Assembly (NCBI RefSeq): GCF_009729855.1
Contig: NZ_WODA01000007.1
Coordinates: 150,018-214,017 of the forward strand
DNA: 64,000 nucleotides
Reading direction: 5' to 3'
Origin: Agromyces luteolus
GTDB taxonomy: Bacteria > Actinomycetota > Actinomycetes > Actinomycetales > Microbacteriaceae
The notes under the pieces were generated by a model, which had not been told where the DNA came from, made no database searches, and saw nothing but the letters and a program-made list of their open reading frames with translations. Made by a program: the position numbers and the translations under genes. Positions 35,619 through 44,292 of the stretch are shown here, in pieces (position 1 is the first letter of the stretch; every line of letters begins with the position of its first letter).

Positions 35619-36416
35619 TCACACCGCCACGTCGCGGCGACGGAACACGAGCCATCCGACCAGCAGCAGGGCGGCGATGACCGCGTAGTTCAGCCAGATC
35701 GTGCCGCTCCAGCCGTTCAGGATCGGCGAGTCGCCGTACGCCCAGCTGTACGGCGACCAGTCGTGCAGCCAGCCCAGGTCGTCGCTCTGGTTCCCGAGCG
35801 CGTTCAGCGCGTAGGCGTACACCGCGATGCCGGCACCGGCGCCGACCGCCCACGACCGGCGGCCCGTGACGGCGCCGACGCCGATCGCGGCGGTCGCGGC
35901 CAGCGAGACCAGCCCGAGGAAGGCGACCGCGGTCGCGACGAGATGGTCGAACTCGATGCCGAGCTCGGCGGGCTCGTTCAGGACCATGACGACCGCGACG
36001 CTCACGACCGCGAGCCACACGAGCTTGACGAGCACCGCGGCCGCGCGCTCGGCGAAGACCTGGCCGCGGAGCACGCCATGGGCGAGCGTGAGTTCGAGCT
36101 GGCCGTTCTCCTCGTCGTTCGCGATGGCCTCCGTGCCCCATCCGACGGCCGCGATCGTGATGAGCACGAATCCGATGAGGCCGTAGAACGTCGCCTGGGC
36201 GTAGCCCGGACCCGACCCGATCTGGTCGTAGTTCAGGGACCTGACGAGCTCGGGTGGGAGCGTGTCGATGATCTGCTGCATCTGGCCGTTGCCGCCGAAC
36301 GACGGGTACAGCGGCAGGTAGAGGAACAGCGCCGCGAGGATGCCGATCGTCCAGCCGACGAGGCCGCGCCAGCCGTCGAGGATCGAGCGGCGGAAGAGCG
36401 GGAGCATGCGGTTCAT
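35619..36416 (-). CDS. ABC-2 type exporter permease
   Basis: The 265-residue protein has about six membrane helices, with an ABC-2 pattern: a cytoplasmic N-terminus (MNRMLPLFRRSILDGWRGL), a first helix, a long external segment (residues about 40-75), ANDEENGQLELTLAHGVLRGQ (coupling-helix region) and the last helix before FRRRDVAV. It forms the membrane pore for the adjacent ATPase, whose stop overlaps its ATG by 4 bp. The substrate is unknown. TetR-controlled exporters of this type often handle antibiotics or lipids. Confidence 0.9.
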   Translation of the reverse strand: MNRMLPLFRRSILDGWRGLVGWTIGILAALFLYLPLYPSFGGNGQMQQIIDTLPPELVRSLNYDQIGSGPGYAQATFYGLIGFVLITIAAVGWGTEAIANDEENGQLELTLAHGVLRGQVFAERAAAVLVKLVWLAVVSVAVVMVLNEPAELGIEFDHLVATAVAFLGLVSLAATAAIGVGAVTGRRSWAVGAGAGIAVYAYALNALGNQSDDLGWLHDWSPYSWAYGDSPILNGWSGTIWLNYAVIAALLLVGWLVFRRRDVAV

Positions 36417-37387
36417 CGCTTGGCCGCCTTCCGGTCCGCCTCGACGGGTTCCGCCGTCGACGAGACGTCGGTGCCGTAGTACGCGAGCACCATCTCCTCG
36501 AGGTCGGGTTCCTCCATCGTCAGGTCGATGACGTCGAGGCGCGCGACGGCCTTGACGAACGCGTCGACGTGCGCGTCGAGCGTCGCGGACAGTGCGACCG
36601 TGCCGGGGCCGTTCGGTGCCGCAGCGAGTCCGGCCACGCCGGGCAGCGAGTCGAGCGTGGCGCGCGCGTCCGCGGCATCCGTCTCGGCCACCACGACCTT
36701 GACGTGGCGCACGGCGTTCTCGCGGAGCGCGGCGACCGTCGACTGCTCGACGATGCGCCCCTCCTTGAGGATCGCGATCTCGAGCGCCGTTTGCTGCACC
36801 TCGCTGAGGACGTGCGAGCTGAGGAACACCGTCTGCCCCTTGGCCTTCGCCTCGTGCAGCATGGCGTGGAACTCCTGCTGGACGAGCGGGTCGAGCCCGC
36901 TCGTCGGCTCGTCGAGCACCAGCAGTTCGGGCTCGTGCATGAAGGCCTGGATGAGCCCGACCTTCTGCTTGTTGCCCTTGGACAGGCTCCGCACGGGGCG
37001 GCCGAGGTCGACGCCGAGCCGGTCGGCGAGGTCGTCGACCGCGCCCTTCCGGACGGGGCCGGAGATCTCGGCGTAGTGCGCGAGGAACTCGCGGCCCTTC
37101 ACCCGCGTGCCGAGGTGCAGCTCGCCGGGCAGGTAGCCGATACGACGCCGCAGCTCTGCGCCGCCCTCGCGCGGCGGACGGCCGAGCACGACGAGTTCGC
37201 CGGCGGTCGGCCGGATGATGTCGAGCAGCAGCCGCATCGTGGTGGTCTTGCCCGCGCCGTTCGGCCCGATCATCCCGAACACGCTGCCGCGCGGGATGTC
37301 GAGGTCGAGGCCGTGCAGGGCGGTGGTCGCGCCGTAGCGCTTCGTCAGGCCGCGCGTGCTGACGGCGGCCCCGGTGTCGGTGGTCAT
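36413..37387 (-). CDS. ABC exporter ATP-binding protein
   Basis: The 324-residue protein has Walker A MIGPNGAGKTTTMRLLL, Q-loop region YLPGELHLGTR, signature LSKGNKQKVGLIQAF, Walker B LLVLDEPTSGLDP and H-loop LSSHVLSE, plus a C-terminal extension (about 225-324) typical of DrrA-like exporters. The ATG at 37387 is preferred to an in-frame upstream start that would overlap the TetR gene. It is co-transcribed with the permease and preceded by the TetR gene at 37431-38183. Confidence 0.93.
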   Translation of the reverse strand: MTTDTGAAVSTRGLTKRYGATTALHGLDLDIPRGSVFGMIGPNGAGKTTTMRLLLDIIRPTAGELVVLGRPPREGGAELRRRIGYLPGELHLGTRVKGREFLAHYAEISGPVRKGAVDDLADRLGVDLGRPVRSLSKGNKQKVGLIQAFMHEPELLVLDEPTSGLDPLVQQEFHAMLHEAKAKGQTVFLSSHVLSEVQQTALEIAILKEGRIVEQSTVAALRENAVRHVKVVVAETDAADARATLDSLPGVAGLAAAPNGPGTVALSATLDAHVDAFVKAVARLDVIDLTMEEPDLEEMVLAYYGTDVSSTAEPVEADRKAAKR

Positions 37388-37430
37388 GTGGATCCTCTCG
37401 TCGGTCGTGGGAGTGGGATGCCGCGGCGCG

Positions 37431-38183
37431 TCAGGCGCGCGCGGAATCCCCGACCGGCGGGTCCGGGTCCTGCACCGGGTTCCCCGGGCCCTTGTCGGAT
37501 CGCACGCGTGGTGCGGGGTCCACACGACGCGACTCCGGCGCGTGGCCGTCGGCGGCGGCGTCGAGCGCGTCGCGGGCGGCATCGAGCAGGCGCGTGTCGG
37601 CGTAGAGGCCCTGCGTGTAGAACTCGAGGGTCGGCAGCGTCATCCGCCGCACCACGGCGGGGGAGTCGAGCGGGGCTCCGAGCACGCGCGCGAACTGGCC
37701 GCGCAGCAGCAGCGGCGCGAGTCCGTACGCGGTGATGAGCACGGCGCGCAGGTCGGGGTCGCTCGACGGGTGCATGCTGCCGTCGGCCACGCCGCGCTCG
37801 AGCATGGCGCCGGTCTCGGCGAGCAGGAGGTCGAAGAGGCGGTCCGCCGCGGGGGACCCGTCGGCGAGCATGACCGCGAGGTACGCGATCGAGGTGCGGA
37901 AGCGGGCGGGGTCGTCGAGCCATTCGCGGATCGTGGCGGCGACGGTTGCGTCGCCGAGCCGGTCCTTCTCGCCCATGAGCTCATGCACCAGCCAGTCGTC
38001 GCAGGCGCGACGCAGTCCCTCCTTCGACCCGAAGTGGTGGATCACGAGGGCCGCGCTGACGCCGACGTCGGAGGCGACCTCGCGCAGGCTCGTGCCCGCG
38101 TAGCCGTGCGCGCCGAAGCGGGCGATCGCGGCGTCCCGGATGCGGGCGGCGGTCGTGGCATCCTCGGGACGCACTGAACGCAT
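37431..38183 (-). CDS. TetR family regulator of the ABC exporter operon
   Basis: The 250-residue protein has the helix-turn-helix TSLREVASDVGVSAALVIHHFGSKEGLRRA and a large C-terminal domain. The tail after about residue 200 is charged and disordered. The ATG at 38183 is chosen because TAGCAT lies 7 bases upstream with TTGCGG 17 bp farther, a leaderless start. Nested palindromes overlap this promoter. First gene of a three-gene operon with the exporter, so it should repress its own operon until the exporter's substrate is bound. Confidence 0.9.
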   Translation of the reverse strand: MRSVRPEDATTAARIRDAAIARFGAHGYAGTSLREVASDVGVSAALVIHHFGSKEGLRRACDDWLVHELMGEKDRLGDATVAATIREWLDDPARFRTSIAYLAVMLADGSPAADRLFDLLLAETGAMLERGVADGSMHPSSDPDLRAVLITAYGLAPLLLRGQFARVLGAPLDSPAVVRRMTLPTLEFYTQGLYADTRLLDAARDALDAAADGHAPESRRVDPAPRVRSDKGPGNPVQDPDPPVGDSARA

Positions 38184-38209
38184 GTTCAACATGCTAAACA
38201 CTCGTTCAG
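38174..38209. promoter_or_regulatory. Nested operator over the TetR-ABC promoter
   Basis: GCATGTT (38180-38186) and AACATGC (38188-38194) form a tight palindrome with a 1-nt spacer. An outer pair, CTGAACG (38174-38180) and CGTTCAG (38203-38209), encloses it. Together they cover the -10 (TAGCAT), the spacer and the start codon of the leaderless TetR gene. Confidence 0.75.
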
Positions 38210-38368
38210 CGCGCCGCAAGGCCCGGATTCGCGCGGCGTCGGGCGAGACGCCGTCGGTCCGGCGTCACCTGCCGTTCACCAACGGTTTCGTAACGCTTCG
38301 CTGTCATGTTCAACCACCCGGTTCATTCCTGACATACGCTCGTCTCCAATCCTGGGGAGGAGGATCGC

Positions 38369-39481
38369 GTGGCACGACGACACGCACTGCAAGGAGGCAG
38401 GCGCGCAGGAGGCCCGTCGGCCGTCCGCGGCGAGCACGACGGGTCGGCGCCGGAGCGCGCCGACGCGGTCGCACGCGGGGACGACGGGGAACCGACGACG
38501 GGGACCTTCGCGCTGCCGACGGAGCAGGTCGAGACGAACGCCGATTCCGGGCCGATCACTGTGCCCCGGCACGTCACGATCGGCGAGACCGGTTTCGAGG
38601 TGCACCCGCTCGCGCTGGGCGCGAGCACGTTCGGCTGGACCCTCGACGCCGAGGCGAGCGCCGACATCCTCGACCGCTTCGTCGCCCTGGGCGGGTCGCT
38701 GGTCGACACGGCCGACAGCTATGCCGCCGGACGCAGCGAGACGATCATCGGCGAATGGCTGGGTTCGCGCGGGACGCGCGACCGCGTCCGGATCGTCACG
38801 AGGGTCGGCCGCCACCCGGACCACGACGGCCTCGCCCCGGCGTCGATCACCCGCGCCGTCGACGCCTCGCTCGAACGCCTCGGCACCGACCGGATCGACC
38901 TGCTCTGCTTCCACGGCGACGACCCCGAGGTCCCCCTCGAGGAGAGCCTCGGCGCCGTCGACGCGCTCATCGCCGCCGGCAAGGTGCTGGCGCTCGGCGC
39001 CTCCGACCTGTCGCCCGAACGCCTCATCGAGGCGCGCGTGCTCGCCGCGAACGGCCTGCCGAGGTTCCACGCGCTCACGACGCGCTACAACCTCATGGAG
39101 CGTCGCGCGTTCGAGGGCGCCACGGAACTCGTCGCGCACGCCCAGGGCCTGCCCGTGATGCCGGACTTCGCGCTCGCCGACGGGTTCCTCGGCGGCGCCA
39201 TCCGACGCCGGGCCGACGTGCGCCGCGACGCGCGCGGCGAGCGGCAGGGGCGCCACCTCGGCCGCCGCGGCCTTCGCGTGCTCCGAGCACTCGACGAGGT
39301 CGCGGCCGCGCACGGGACCGTGCCCGCCTCGGTCGCCATCGCCTGGCTGCTCGCCCGACCGACGGTCGTCGCTCCCGTCACCGGGGTGAGCCGGCCGGAG
39401 CAGGTCGACGCGCTGCTCGGTGCGGCCTCGCTCGAACTGCATCGGTCCGAACTCGTCGAGCTCGATCGGGCATCGGCGTAG
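38369..39481 (+). CDS. Aldo/keto reductase family protein with Lys-to-Arg active-site change
   Basis: The 370-residue protein has a disordered N-terminal extension of about 68 residues, then an AKR TIM barrel: VHPLALGASTFGW, LVDTADSYAAGRSE (catalytic Asp and Tyr), IDLLCFHGDDPEV (catalytic His) and a late VVAPVTGVSRPEQV cofactor region. The strand that should carry the catalytic Lys reads RIVTRVGRHP, with Arg145 in its place. The start is the GTG at 38369 with GGGGAGGAGG upstream. It may be an altered or inactive reductase. The substrate is unknown. Confidence 0.85.
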   Translation: MARRHALQGGRRAGGPSAVRGEHDGSAPERADAVARGDDGEPTTGTFALPTEQVETNADSGPITVPRHVTIGETGFEVHPLALGASTFGWTLDAEASADILDRFVALGGSLVDTADSYAAGRSETIIGEWLGSRGTRDRVRIVTRVGRHPDHDGLAPASITRAVDASLERLGTDRIDLLCFHGDDPEVPLEESLGAVDALIAAGKVLALGASDLSPERLIEARVLAANGLPRFHALTTRYNLMERRAFEGATELVAHAQGLPVMPDFALADGFLGGAIRRRADVRRDARGERQGRHLGRRGLRVLRALDEVAAAHGTVPASVAIAWLLARPTVVAPVTGVSRPEQVDALLGAASLELHRSELVELDRASA

Positions 39482-39490
39482 GGACGCCGC

Positions 39491-39510
39491 GCGGGCCCGC
39501 ACGGGCCCGC
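39491..39510 (+). terminator. Terminator of the aldo/keto reductase gene
   Basis: GCGGGCCCG (39491-39499) and CGGGCCCGC (39502-39510) form a perfect 9-bp stem with a 2-nt spacer, 10 bases after the stop. Confidence 0.65.
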
Positions 39511-39541
39511 CGAGCGCGGGCGGTGACATAGGCTGGGAGTC

Positions 39542-40927
39542 GTGAACGGCGCCGTCGAACTCCCGCTTGGTGAGCCCGAACTGGCCTTCCGCGCCGCAGG
39601 CGACACGCTCGTTCGTCGATCCGTGCTCCCGTCCGGCATCCGCGTCCTCAGCGAGCAGGTGCCCGGAAGCCGGAGCGCGACCATCGGGTTCTGGGTCGCC
39701 GTCGGCTCGCGCGACGAGCATCCGGCCGAGAGCGGCCACCCCGCGACCTTCGGGTCGACGCACTTCCTCGAGCACCTGCTCTTCAAGGGCACCGAGACCC
39801 GGAGCGCCCTCGACATCGCGGTCTCGTTCGACGCCGTCGGCGGCGAGCACAACGCCGTGACGGCGAAGGAGTACACCTGCTACTACGCCAAGGTGCAGGA
39901 CCGCGACCTGCCCATGGCCGTCGACGTGCTCGCCGACATGTTCACCTCGTCCGTCCTCGATCCCGAGGACTTCGAGAGCGAGCGTCGCGTCATCCTCGAG
40001 GAGCTCGCGATGGCGGGCGACGACCCGGCGGATGTCGCGAACGAGCGATTCTTCGAGGCCGTGCTCGGCACCCATCCGCTCGCCCGCCCGATCGGCGGCG
40101 ACCCCGACACGATCGGCGTCGCCACCCGCGACGCGGTCCTCGAGCACTACCGCGCGAGCTACCGCCCACGCGACCTCGTCGTCACCGCGGCCGGCGCGGT
40201 CGACCACGACGCCCTCGTGGCCGGGCTGTCCACCGCCCTCGAGGCCGCCGGCTGGGACCTCTCGGTGGCGGCGACGCCGGTCGACCGGCGTCCCGCCGAG
40301 CTCGCCCTCGTCGACGGCCGTTCCGCGCTCACGGTCGTCGAGCGCCCCGGCGAGCAGGTCAACCTCGTGCTCGGCGTGCCCGGGCTCGTCGCGACCGACG
40401 AGCGCCGCGCCGTCACGAGCGTCCTCAACACCGTCTTCGGCGGCGGCATGTCGTCGCGGCTGTTCCAGCAGATCCGGGAACGCCGCGGACTCGCCTACGC
40501 CGTGTACTCGTTCGCACCGGGCTACTCCGACGCGGGGGTGTTCGGCATGTACGCCGGATGCGCGCCGAAGAACGCCGCGACCGTGGCCGCGCTCATGCGC
40601 ACCGAGCTCGAGCGGCTCGCCCACCACGGCGTCACCGATGACGAGCTCACCCGCGCGAGGGGATACCTCGGCGGCGCCTCGGCGCTCGCGCTCGAGGACT
40701 CCGACACGCGGATGTCGCGACTCGGCCGCGCCGAGCTCGCGCTGGGGGAATTCGCCGACCTCGACGAGGCGCTGCGCCGCGTCGGACGCGTCACCGCCGA
40801 CGACGTCCGGGCGCTCGCCGGGGAGCTGGCCGACCGGCCGTTCTCGCTCGTCGCGGTCGGCCCCGTCGACGAGCACGCGTTCCGCTCGATCGTCGACCAG
40901 CCCGAAACCCGACCCGACGTCGCCTAG
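39542..40927 (+). CDS. M16 family zinc metallopeptidase (pitrilysin-like)
   Basis: The 461-residue protein has the inverted zinc motif HFLEH in FGSTHFLEHLLFKGTETRSA, with the distal Glu in a helix of the EYTCYYAKVQDRDLP/ESERRVILEEL region. The C-terminal M16 domain shows FGGGMSSRLFQQIRERRGLAY. It is the processing-peptidase-like gene that usually lies between pnp and dapB in actinobacteria. Here pnp is 23 kb away. TAGGCT (39529-39534) lies 7 bases before the GTG, so the transcript is probably leaderless. Substrates are unknown. Confidence 0.92.
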   Translation: MNGAVELPLGEPELAFRAAGDTLVRRSVLPSGIRVLSEQVPGSRSATIGFWVAVGSRDEHPAESGHPATFGSTHFLEHLLFKGTETRSALDIAVSFDAVGGEHNAVTAKEYTCYYAKVQDRDLPMAVDVLADMFTSSVLDPEDFESERRVILEELAMAGDDPADVANERFFEAVLGTHPLARPIGGDPDTIGVATRDAVLEHYRASYRPRDLVVTAAGAVDHDALVAGLSTALEAAGWDLSVAATPVDRRPAELALVDGRSALTVVERPGEQVNLVLGVPGLVATDERRAVTSVLNTVFGGGMSSRLFQQIRERRGLAYAVYSFAPGYSDAGVFGMYAGCAPKNAATVAALMRTELERLAHHGVTDDELTRARGYLGGASALALEDSDTRMSRLGRAELALGEFADLDEALRRVGRVTADDVRALAGELADRPFSLVAVGPVDEHAFRSIVDQPETRPDVA

Positions 40928-40951
40928 CGACGTCCGACCACAGGATCAGAC

Positions 40952-41557
40952 GTGCCCCACCACCTCTACCTCGTCCGCCACGGCGAGCAGCTCGACGCCG
41001 AGCACGGCCTTCCCGACGGACCGCTGTCCCCGCGCGGACGGCGCCAGGCCGAACTGCTCGCCGAGCGCCTCGGCGGCATCCCGTTCGACGCCGCCTACCA
41101 CTCGCCGCTGCAGCGGGCCGCCGAGACGGCCGACATCATCGCCTCGAAGCTGCCGTCGTTGAAGCCCGAGCCCTCGCCGCTGCTGTTCGACTGCGTGCCG
41201 TCCGGCCCGGCATCCGAGACGCCCGCCGCCTACGCGCCGTTCTTCGGTTCCTTCACCGAGCTCGACTTCGAGGCGGGCCGCGCGCAGATGGCCGACGCGA
41301 ACGCGGAGTTCCTCCGATCGCACCGCGAGGACCGCCACGACCTGCTCATCACGCACAACTTCGTGATCGGGTGGTTCGTGCGCGAGGTGCTCGGCGCACC
41401 CGAGTGGCGGTGGGCGACGATCAACCAGGCCAACTGCGGACTCACCGTCCTGACGCAGCGCGCTCCGGGTCGACCGTGGAACCTCGTGGTGCACAACGAC
41501 CTCGCGCACCTGCCCCCCGAACTCCGCACCGGGCTGCCCGAGCCGTTCGCGCTCTGA
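40952..41557 (+). CDS. Histidine phosphatase family protein
   Basis: The 201-residue protein starts HHLYLVRHGEQLDAEHGLPD with the RHG catalytic motif, has YHSPLQRAAETADIIASKL (second Arg) and LLITHNFVIGWFVREVLGAP (second catalytic His). It belongs to the phosphoglycerate-mutase-like superfamily. The substrate could be a sugar phosphate or nucleotide. The GTG at 40952 is 24 bp after the M16 gene. Confidence 0.9.
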   Translation: MPHHLYLVRHGEQLDAEHGLPDGPLSPRGRRQAELLAERLGGIPFDAAYHSPLQRAAETADIIASKLPSLKPEPSPLLFDCVPSGPASETPAAYAPFFGSFTELDFEAGRAQMADANAEFLRSHREDRHDLLITHNFVIGWFVREVLGAPEWRWATINQANCGLTVLTQRAPGRPWNLVVHNDLAHLPPELRTGLPEPFAL

Positions 41558-41583
41558 GCCGCCGGCGCGGCGCGCATCGCGAC

Positions 41584-41609
41584 GCCGGACCGCGCCTGCC
41601 GGGTCCGGC
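41584..41609. terminator. Hairpin between convergent phosphatase and GNAT genes
   Basis: GCCGGACC (41584-41591) pairs with GGTCCGGC (41602-41609) in an 8-bp stem with a 10-nt loop, ending exactly at the GNAT stop codon. Confidence 0.6.
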
Positions 41610-42101
41610 TCAGCCGGCGGCCCGCTCGATCCGCTTGCCGTACCAGTTGGTCGCGTTCGGGTTGTCGTTGTAGGGCTCGATGGCGACGTACCCGCTCGCC
41701 GCGTAGAGGCCGCCGGCGGCGGCGAGGCTCGCGTTCGTGTCGAGCACGAGCTCCTCGGCGCCGAACGCGACGGCGCGCCGCTCCAGCTCGTGCAGCAGGG
41801 CGCGCCCGCCGCCGCGTCCGCGCGCCGCGGGGGCGAGCCAGAGGTGCTTCACCTCGTAGCGAACGAGCCCGCCGTCGGCCGGCGGGATGCGGCGCACCCC
41901 GCCGCATCCGACCGCCACGCCCGTCTCGTCCTCGACCAGAACGAAGACGCCCGCCGGGGGAGTGAACTGCGCGGCATCCGGCCAGGTCGGACGGTACTCG
42001 CCCTGCTCGGGCGGGAAGCCCGCGGCGCGCTCGGCGAAGTAGTCGCCGATCAGCCGGTTCGCGTCGGGGTCGGTCACGGCGGCGTCGCGGAAGCGGAGCA
42101 T
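41610..42101 (-). CDS. GNAT family N-acetyltransferase
   Basis: The 163-residue protein has acetyltransferase features: GGVRRIPPADGGLVRYEVKH, the acetyl-CoA loop APAARGRGGGRALLHELERRA, LVLDTNASLAAAGGLYAASG and an AIEPYNDNPNATNWYGKRI tail. The substrate is unknown. On the minus strand TAGGCT lies 6 bases before the ATG, with no Shine-Dalgarno sequence, so it is leaderless. Confidence 0.88.
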   Translation of the reverse strand: MLRFRDAAVTDPDANRLIGDYFAERAAGFPPEQGEYRPTWPDAAQFTPPAGVFVLVEDETGVAVGCGGVRRIPPADGGLVRYEVKHLWLAPAARGRGGGRALLHELERRAVAFGAEELVLDTNASLAAAGGLYAASGYVAIEPYNDNPNATNWYGKRIERAAG

Positions 42102-42223
42102 GGGCCAAGCCTAGGGCGCGCGTGCGCGGCATCCGTTCGTCCGGCCGCCGCCTGACCGGGAGCCGCCCGTGGCCCGGTCGGGACCCGCCAGGCGGGCCGC
42201 ACCCGCTTGCTAGGGTGAACGTC

Positions 42224-42973
42224 GTGACGATCACGGTGGCGGTCGCTGGCGCGACGGGGAAGATGGGGCGCCTCGCGACCCGGTTGATCGACGAGGCCGA
42301 CGACCTCGAGCTCCACGCGGGCCTCGACTCGACGTCGAGCCTCGACGAGCTCGCGGGGGCCGACGTCGTCCTCGACGTGACCCATCCCGCGGCCAGCGCG
42401 GCGATCGTCGAGGCCGCGATCGAGGCGGGCGCCTCGGTCGTCGTCGGCACGTCCGGCTGGTCGCGCGAGCGCATCGTCGAGGTCGAGACGCGCCTCCGCG
42501 ACGCCGATGCCATGTCCGGCGTGATCTTCGTGCCGAACTTCTCGGTCGGCAGCGTGCTCGGCTCGGCGTTCGCGGCGTTCGCCGCGCGCCACTTCGACTC
42601 CATCGAGATCGTCGAGGCGCATCATGCCGGGAAGGTCGACTCGCCGTCGGGCACCGCGGTCCGCACCGCCGAGCTCATCGCCGCCGCGCGCGGCGGACTC
42701 GGCCCGGTGTCGGCGCCGCACGCCGACCAGCGCGCGCGCGGTCAGCTCGTGTCCGGGGTGCCGATCCACAGCCTCCGGATGGACGGGATCCTCGCCGACC
42801 AGCGGGTCATGCTGGGCGGGCCCGGCGAGAGCCTGCAGATCACGCACTCGACGATCGCTGCGACGGCGTACGAGGCCGGCATCCTGCTCGCGCTGCGGCG
42901 GGCCGCCACGGCCGAGGGCGTCACCGTGGGGCTCGACGCCCTGCTCGGCATCGAGCTCCCCGACGACCGATGA
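42224..42973 (+). CDS. dapB: 4-hydroxy-tetrahydrodipicolinate reductase
   Basis: The 249-residue protein has the Rossmann start VAVAGATGKMGRLATRLIDE, VVVGTSGWSRERI, NFSVGSVLGSAFAAFAARHF and the active-site EAHHAGKVDSPSGTA. It reduces hydroxy-tetrahydrodipicolinate with NAD(P)H in lysine/diaminopimelate synthesis, the step after DapA (48.2 kb). TAGGGT (42211-42216) lies 7 bases before the GTG at 42224. Upstream in-frame codons are rejected on that basis. Confidence 0.95.
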   Translation: MTITVAVAGATGKMGRLATRLIDEADDLELHAGLDSTSSLDELAGADVVLDVTHPAASAAIVEAAIEAGASVVVGTSGWSRERIVEVETRLRDADAMSGVIFVPNFSVGSVLGSAFAAFAARHFDSIEIVEAHHAGKVDSPSGTAVRTAELIAAARGGLGPVSAPHADQRARGQLVSGVPIHSLRMDGILADQRVMLGGPGESLQITHSTIAATAYEAGILLALRRAATAEGVTVGLDALLGIELPDDR

Positions 42974-43413
42974 GCGGCGCGAAGACCGGCGCCGTCGTCA
43001 TGGCGGCGCTGCTCGTCCTCTACGTCGCGCTCGTGGGGTGGCGAGCCGTGCAGTTCGTCCTCACGGGCGAGCCGGTCGCCGTCGCGATGGGCGTGGCGCT
43101 CATCGTGCTGCCGATCGTCGCCGTCTGGGCGATCTGGCGGGAGTTCGCGTTCGGGATCCGCTCGCAACGACTCGTCGAGCGGCTCGAGTCCGAGGGCGCC
43201 CTCGACCTCGGCATCCCGGTGCGTCCGAGCGGGCGCCCCGAACGCGCCGAGGCGGATGCCGCGTTCCCCGAGTTCCGCGCCGCCGTCGAGGCCGAGCCCG
43301 ACTCGTGGCGCGCCTGGCTCCGGCTCGGGCTCGCGTACGACGCGGCGGGCGATCGGCGGCGCGCGCGTCGCGCGGTGCGCCGCGCTATCGAGCTGGAGCG
43401 GGCTCGGGACTGA
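42970..43413 (+). CDS. Hypothetical membrane protein with TPR-like tail, coupled to dapB
   Basis: The 147-residue product has two membrane helices (about residues 7-27 and 37-55), then a cytoplasmic tail with one tetratricopeptide-like unit (EAEPDSWRAWLRLGLAYDAAGDRRRARRAV). Its ATG overlaps the dapB stop by 4 bp. The 3' end overlaps the convergent epimerase gene by 29 bp. The function is unknown. A scaffold or assembly role near the membrane is only a guess. Confidence 0.8.
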   Translation: MSGAKTGAVVMAALLVLYVALVGWRAVQFVLTGEPVAVAMGVALIVLPIVAVWAIWREFAFGIRSQRLVERLESEGALDLGIPVRPSGRPERAEADAAFPEFRAAVEAEPDSWRAWLRLGLAYDAAGDRRRARRAVRRAIELERARD

Positions 43414-44290
43414 GCATCGCGTCGATCGCCGACTCGATGCTCGGGTGCCGGAAGCGGTAGCCGTCGTCGATGAGTCGCTGCGGCCGCACCTTCTGGCTCG
43501 AGAGCAGCAGGTCGTCGGCGGCCTTGCCGAGCGCGGCCTCCAGGAGCTTCTCGGGAACGGGGATCGCGTACGGCCGGTGCATGCGCTCGGCGAGCGCCGC
43601 CATGACGCGATCGGCGGTCGCGGGCGTCGGCCCCACGAGGTTCACGGGCCCCGAGAGGTGCGAGTCGAGCAGGTGCACGATCGCGCCGACCTCGTCGTCG
43701 AGGGCGATCCAGGGCCAGTGCTGTCCGCCCGTGCCGAGGCGCCCGGAGACCCCGAAGGTCGTGAGCGCCCGGATCCGCTGCATCGCGCCGCCGCGGCCGA
43801 CGACGATGCCGGTCCGGAAGACGACGGTGCGCGTCTCGTGCGGGGCGAGCTGCGCTGCAGCCTCCCAGCGGGCGACGACCTCGGCGAGGAACCCCGTGCC
43901 GGCCGCGGAGTGCTCGGTGAGGAGCTCGCCCGGTCGGTCGCCGTAGTACCCGACGGCCGACGCGCTGAGGAAGGTCGCGGGCGGCGTCCGCGCCTTGCGC
44001 ATCGCGTCGGCCAGGGTCCGCGTCGCGGCGATCCGCGATTCCAGGATCTCGTCGCGGTACCGCCGCGTCCACGGCAGGCGTGCGAGCGAGGCGCCCGAGA
44101 GGTTCAGGACGGCGTCGACGCGGTCGATGACCGTGAAGTCGATGATGCCCGACGACGGCGACCAGCTGACCTCGTCGCCCGACTGGGCGCGCCGGCGGAC
44201 GAGCCGCACCACCTCGTGGCCGTCGGCCACGAGCCGGTCGCGGACGGCCGTGCCGATGAACCCGGAAGCGCCGGCGACGAGGACCCGCAC
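43385..44290 (-). CDS. TIGR01777-type NAD-dependent epimerase/oxidoreductase
   Basis: The 301-residue protein begins MRVLVAGASGFIGTAVRDRL (GxxGxxG) and has YfcH/TIGR01777 features: VDAVLNLSGASLARLPWTRRY, FLSASAVGYYGDRPGE (YYG in place of the usual SDR YxxxK context), RTGIVVGRGGAM and the C-terminal EKLLEAALGKAADDLLLSSQ (DUF1731-like). The substrate is unknown, and plant homologues affect cell division. The GTG start is 2 bp after the OsmC stop, so both form an operon. Confidence 0.9.
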   Translation of the reverse strand: MRVLVAGASGFIGTAVRDRLVADGHEVVRLVRRRAQSGDEVSWSPSSGIIDFTVIDRVDAVLNLSGASLARLPWTRRYRDEILESRIAATRTLADAMRKARTPPATFLSASAVGYYGDRPGELLTEHSAAGTGFLAEVVARWEAAAQLAPHETRTVVFRTGIVVGRGGAMQRIRALTTFGVSGRLGTGGQHWPWIALDDEVGAIVHLLDSHLSGPVNLVGPTPATADRVMAALAERMHRPYAIPVPEKLLEAALGKAADDLLLSSQKVRPQRLIDDGYRFRHPSIESAIDAMLSPEPAPAR

Positions 44291-44292
44291 CG

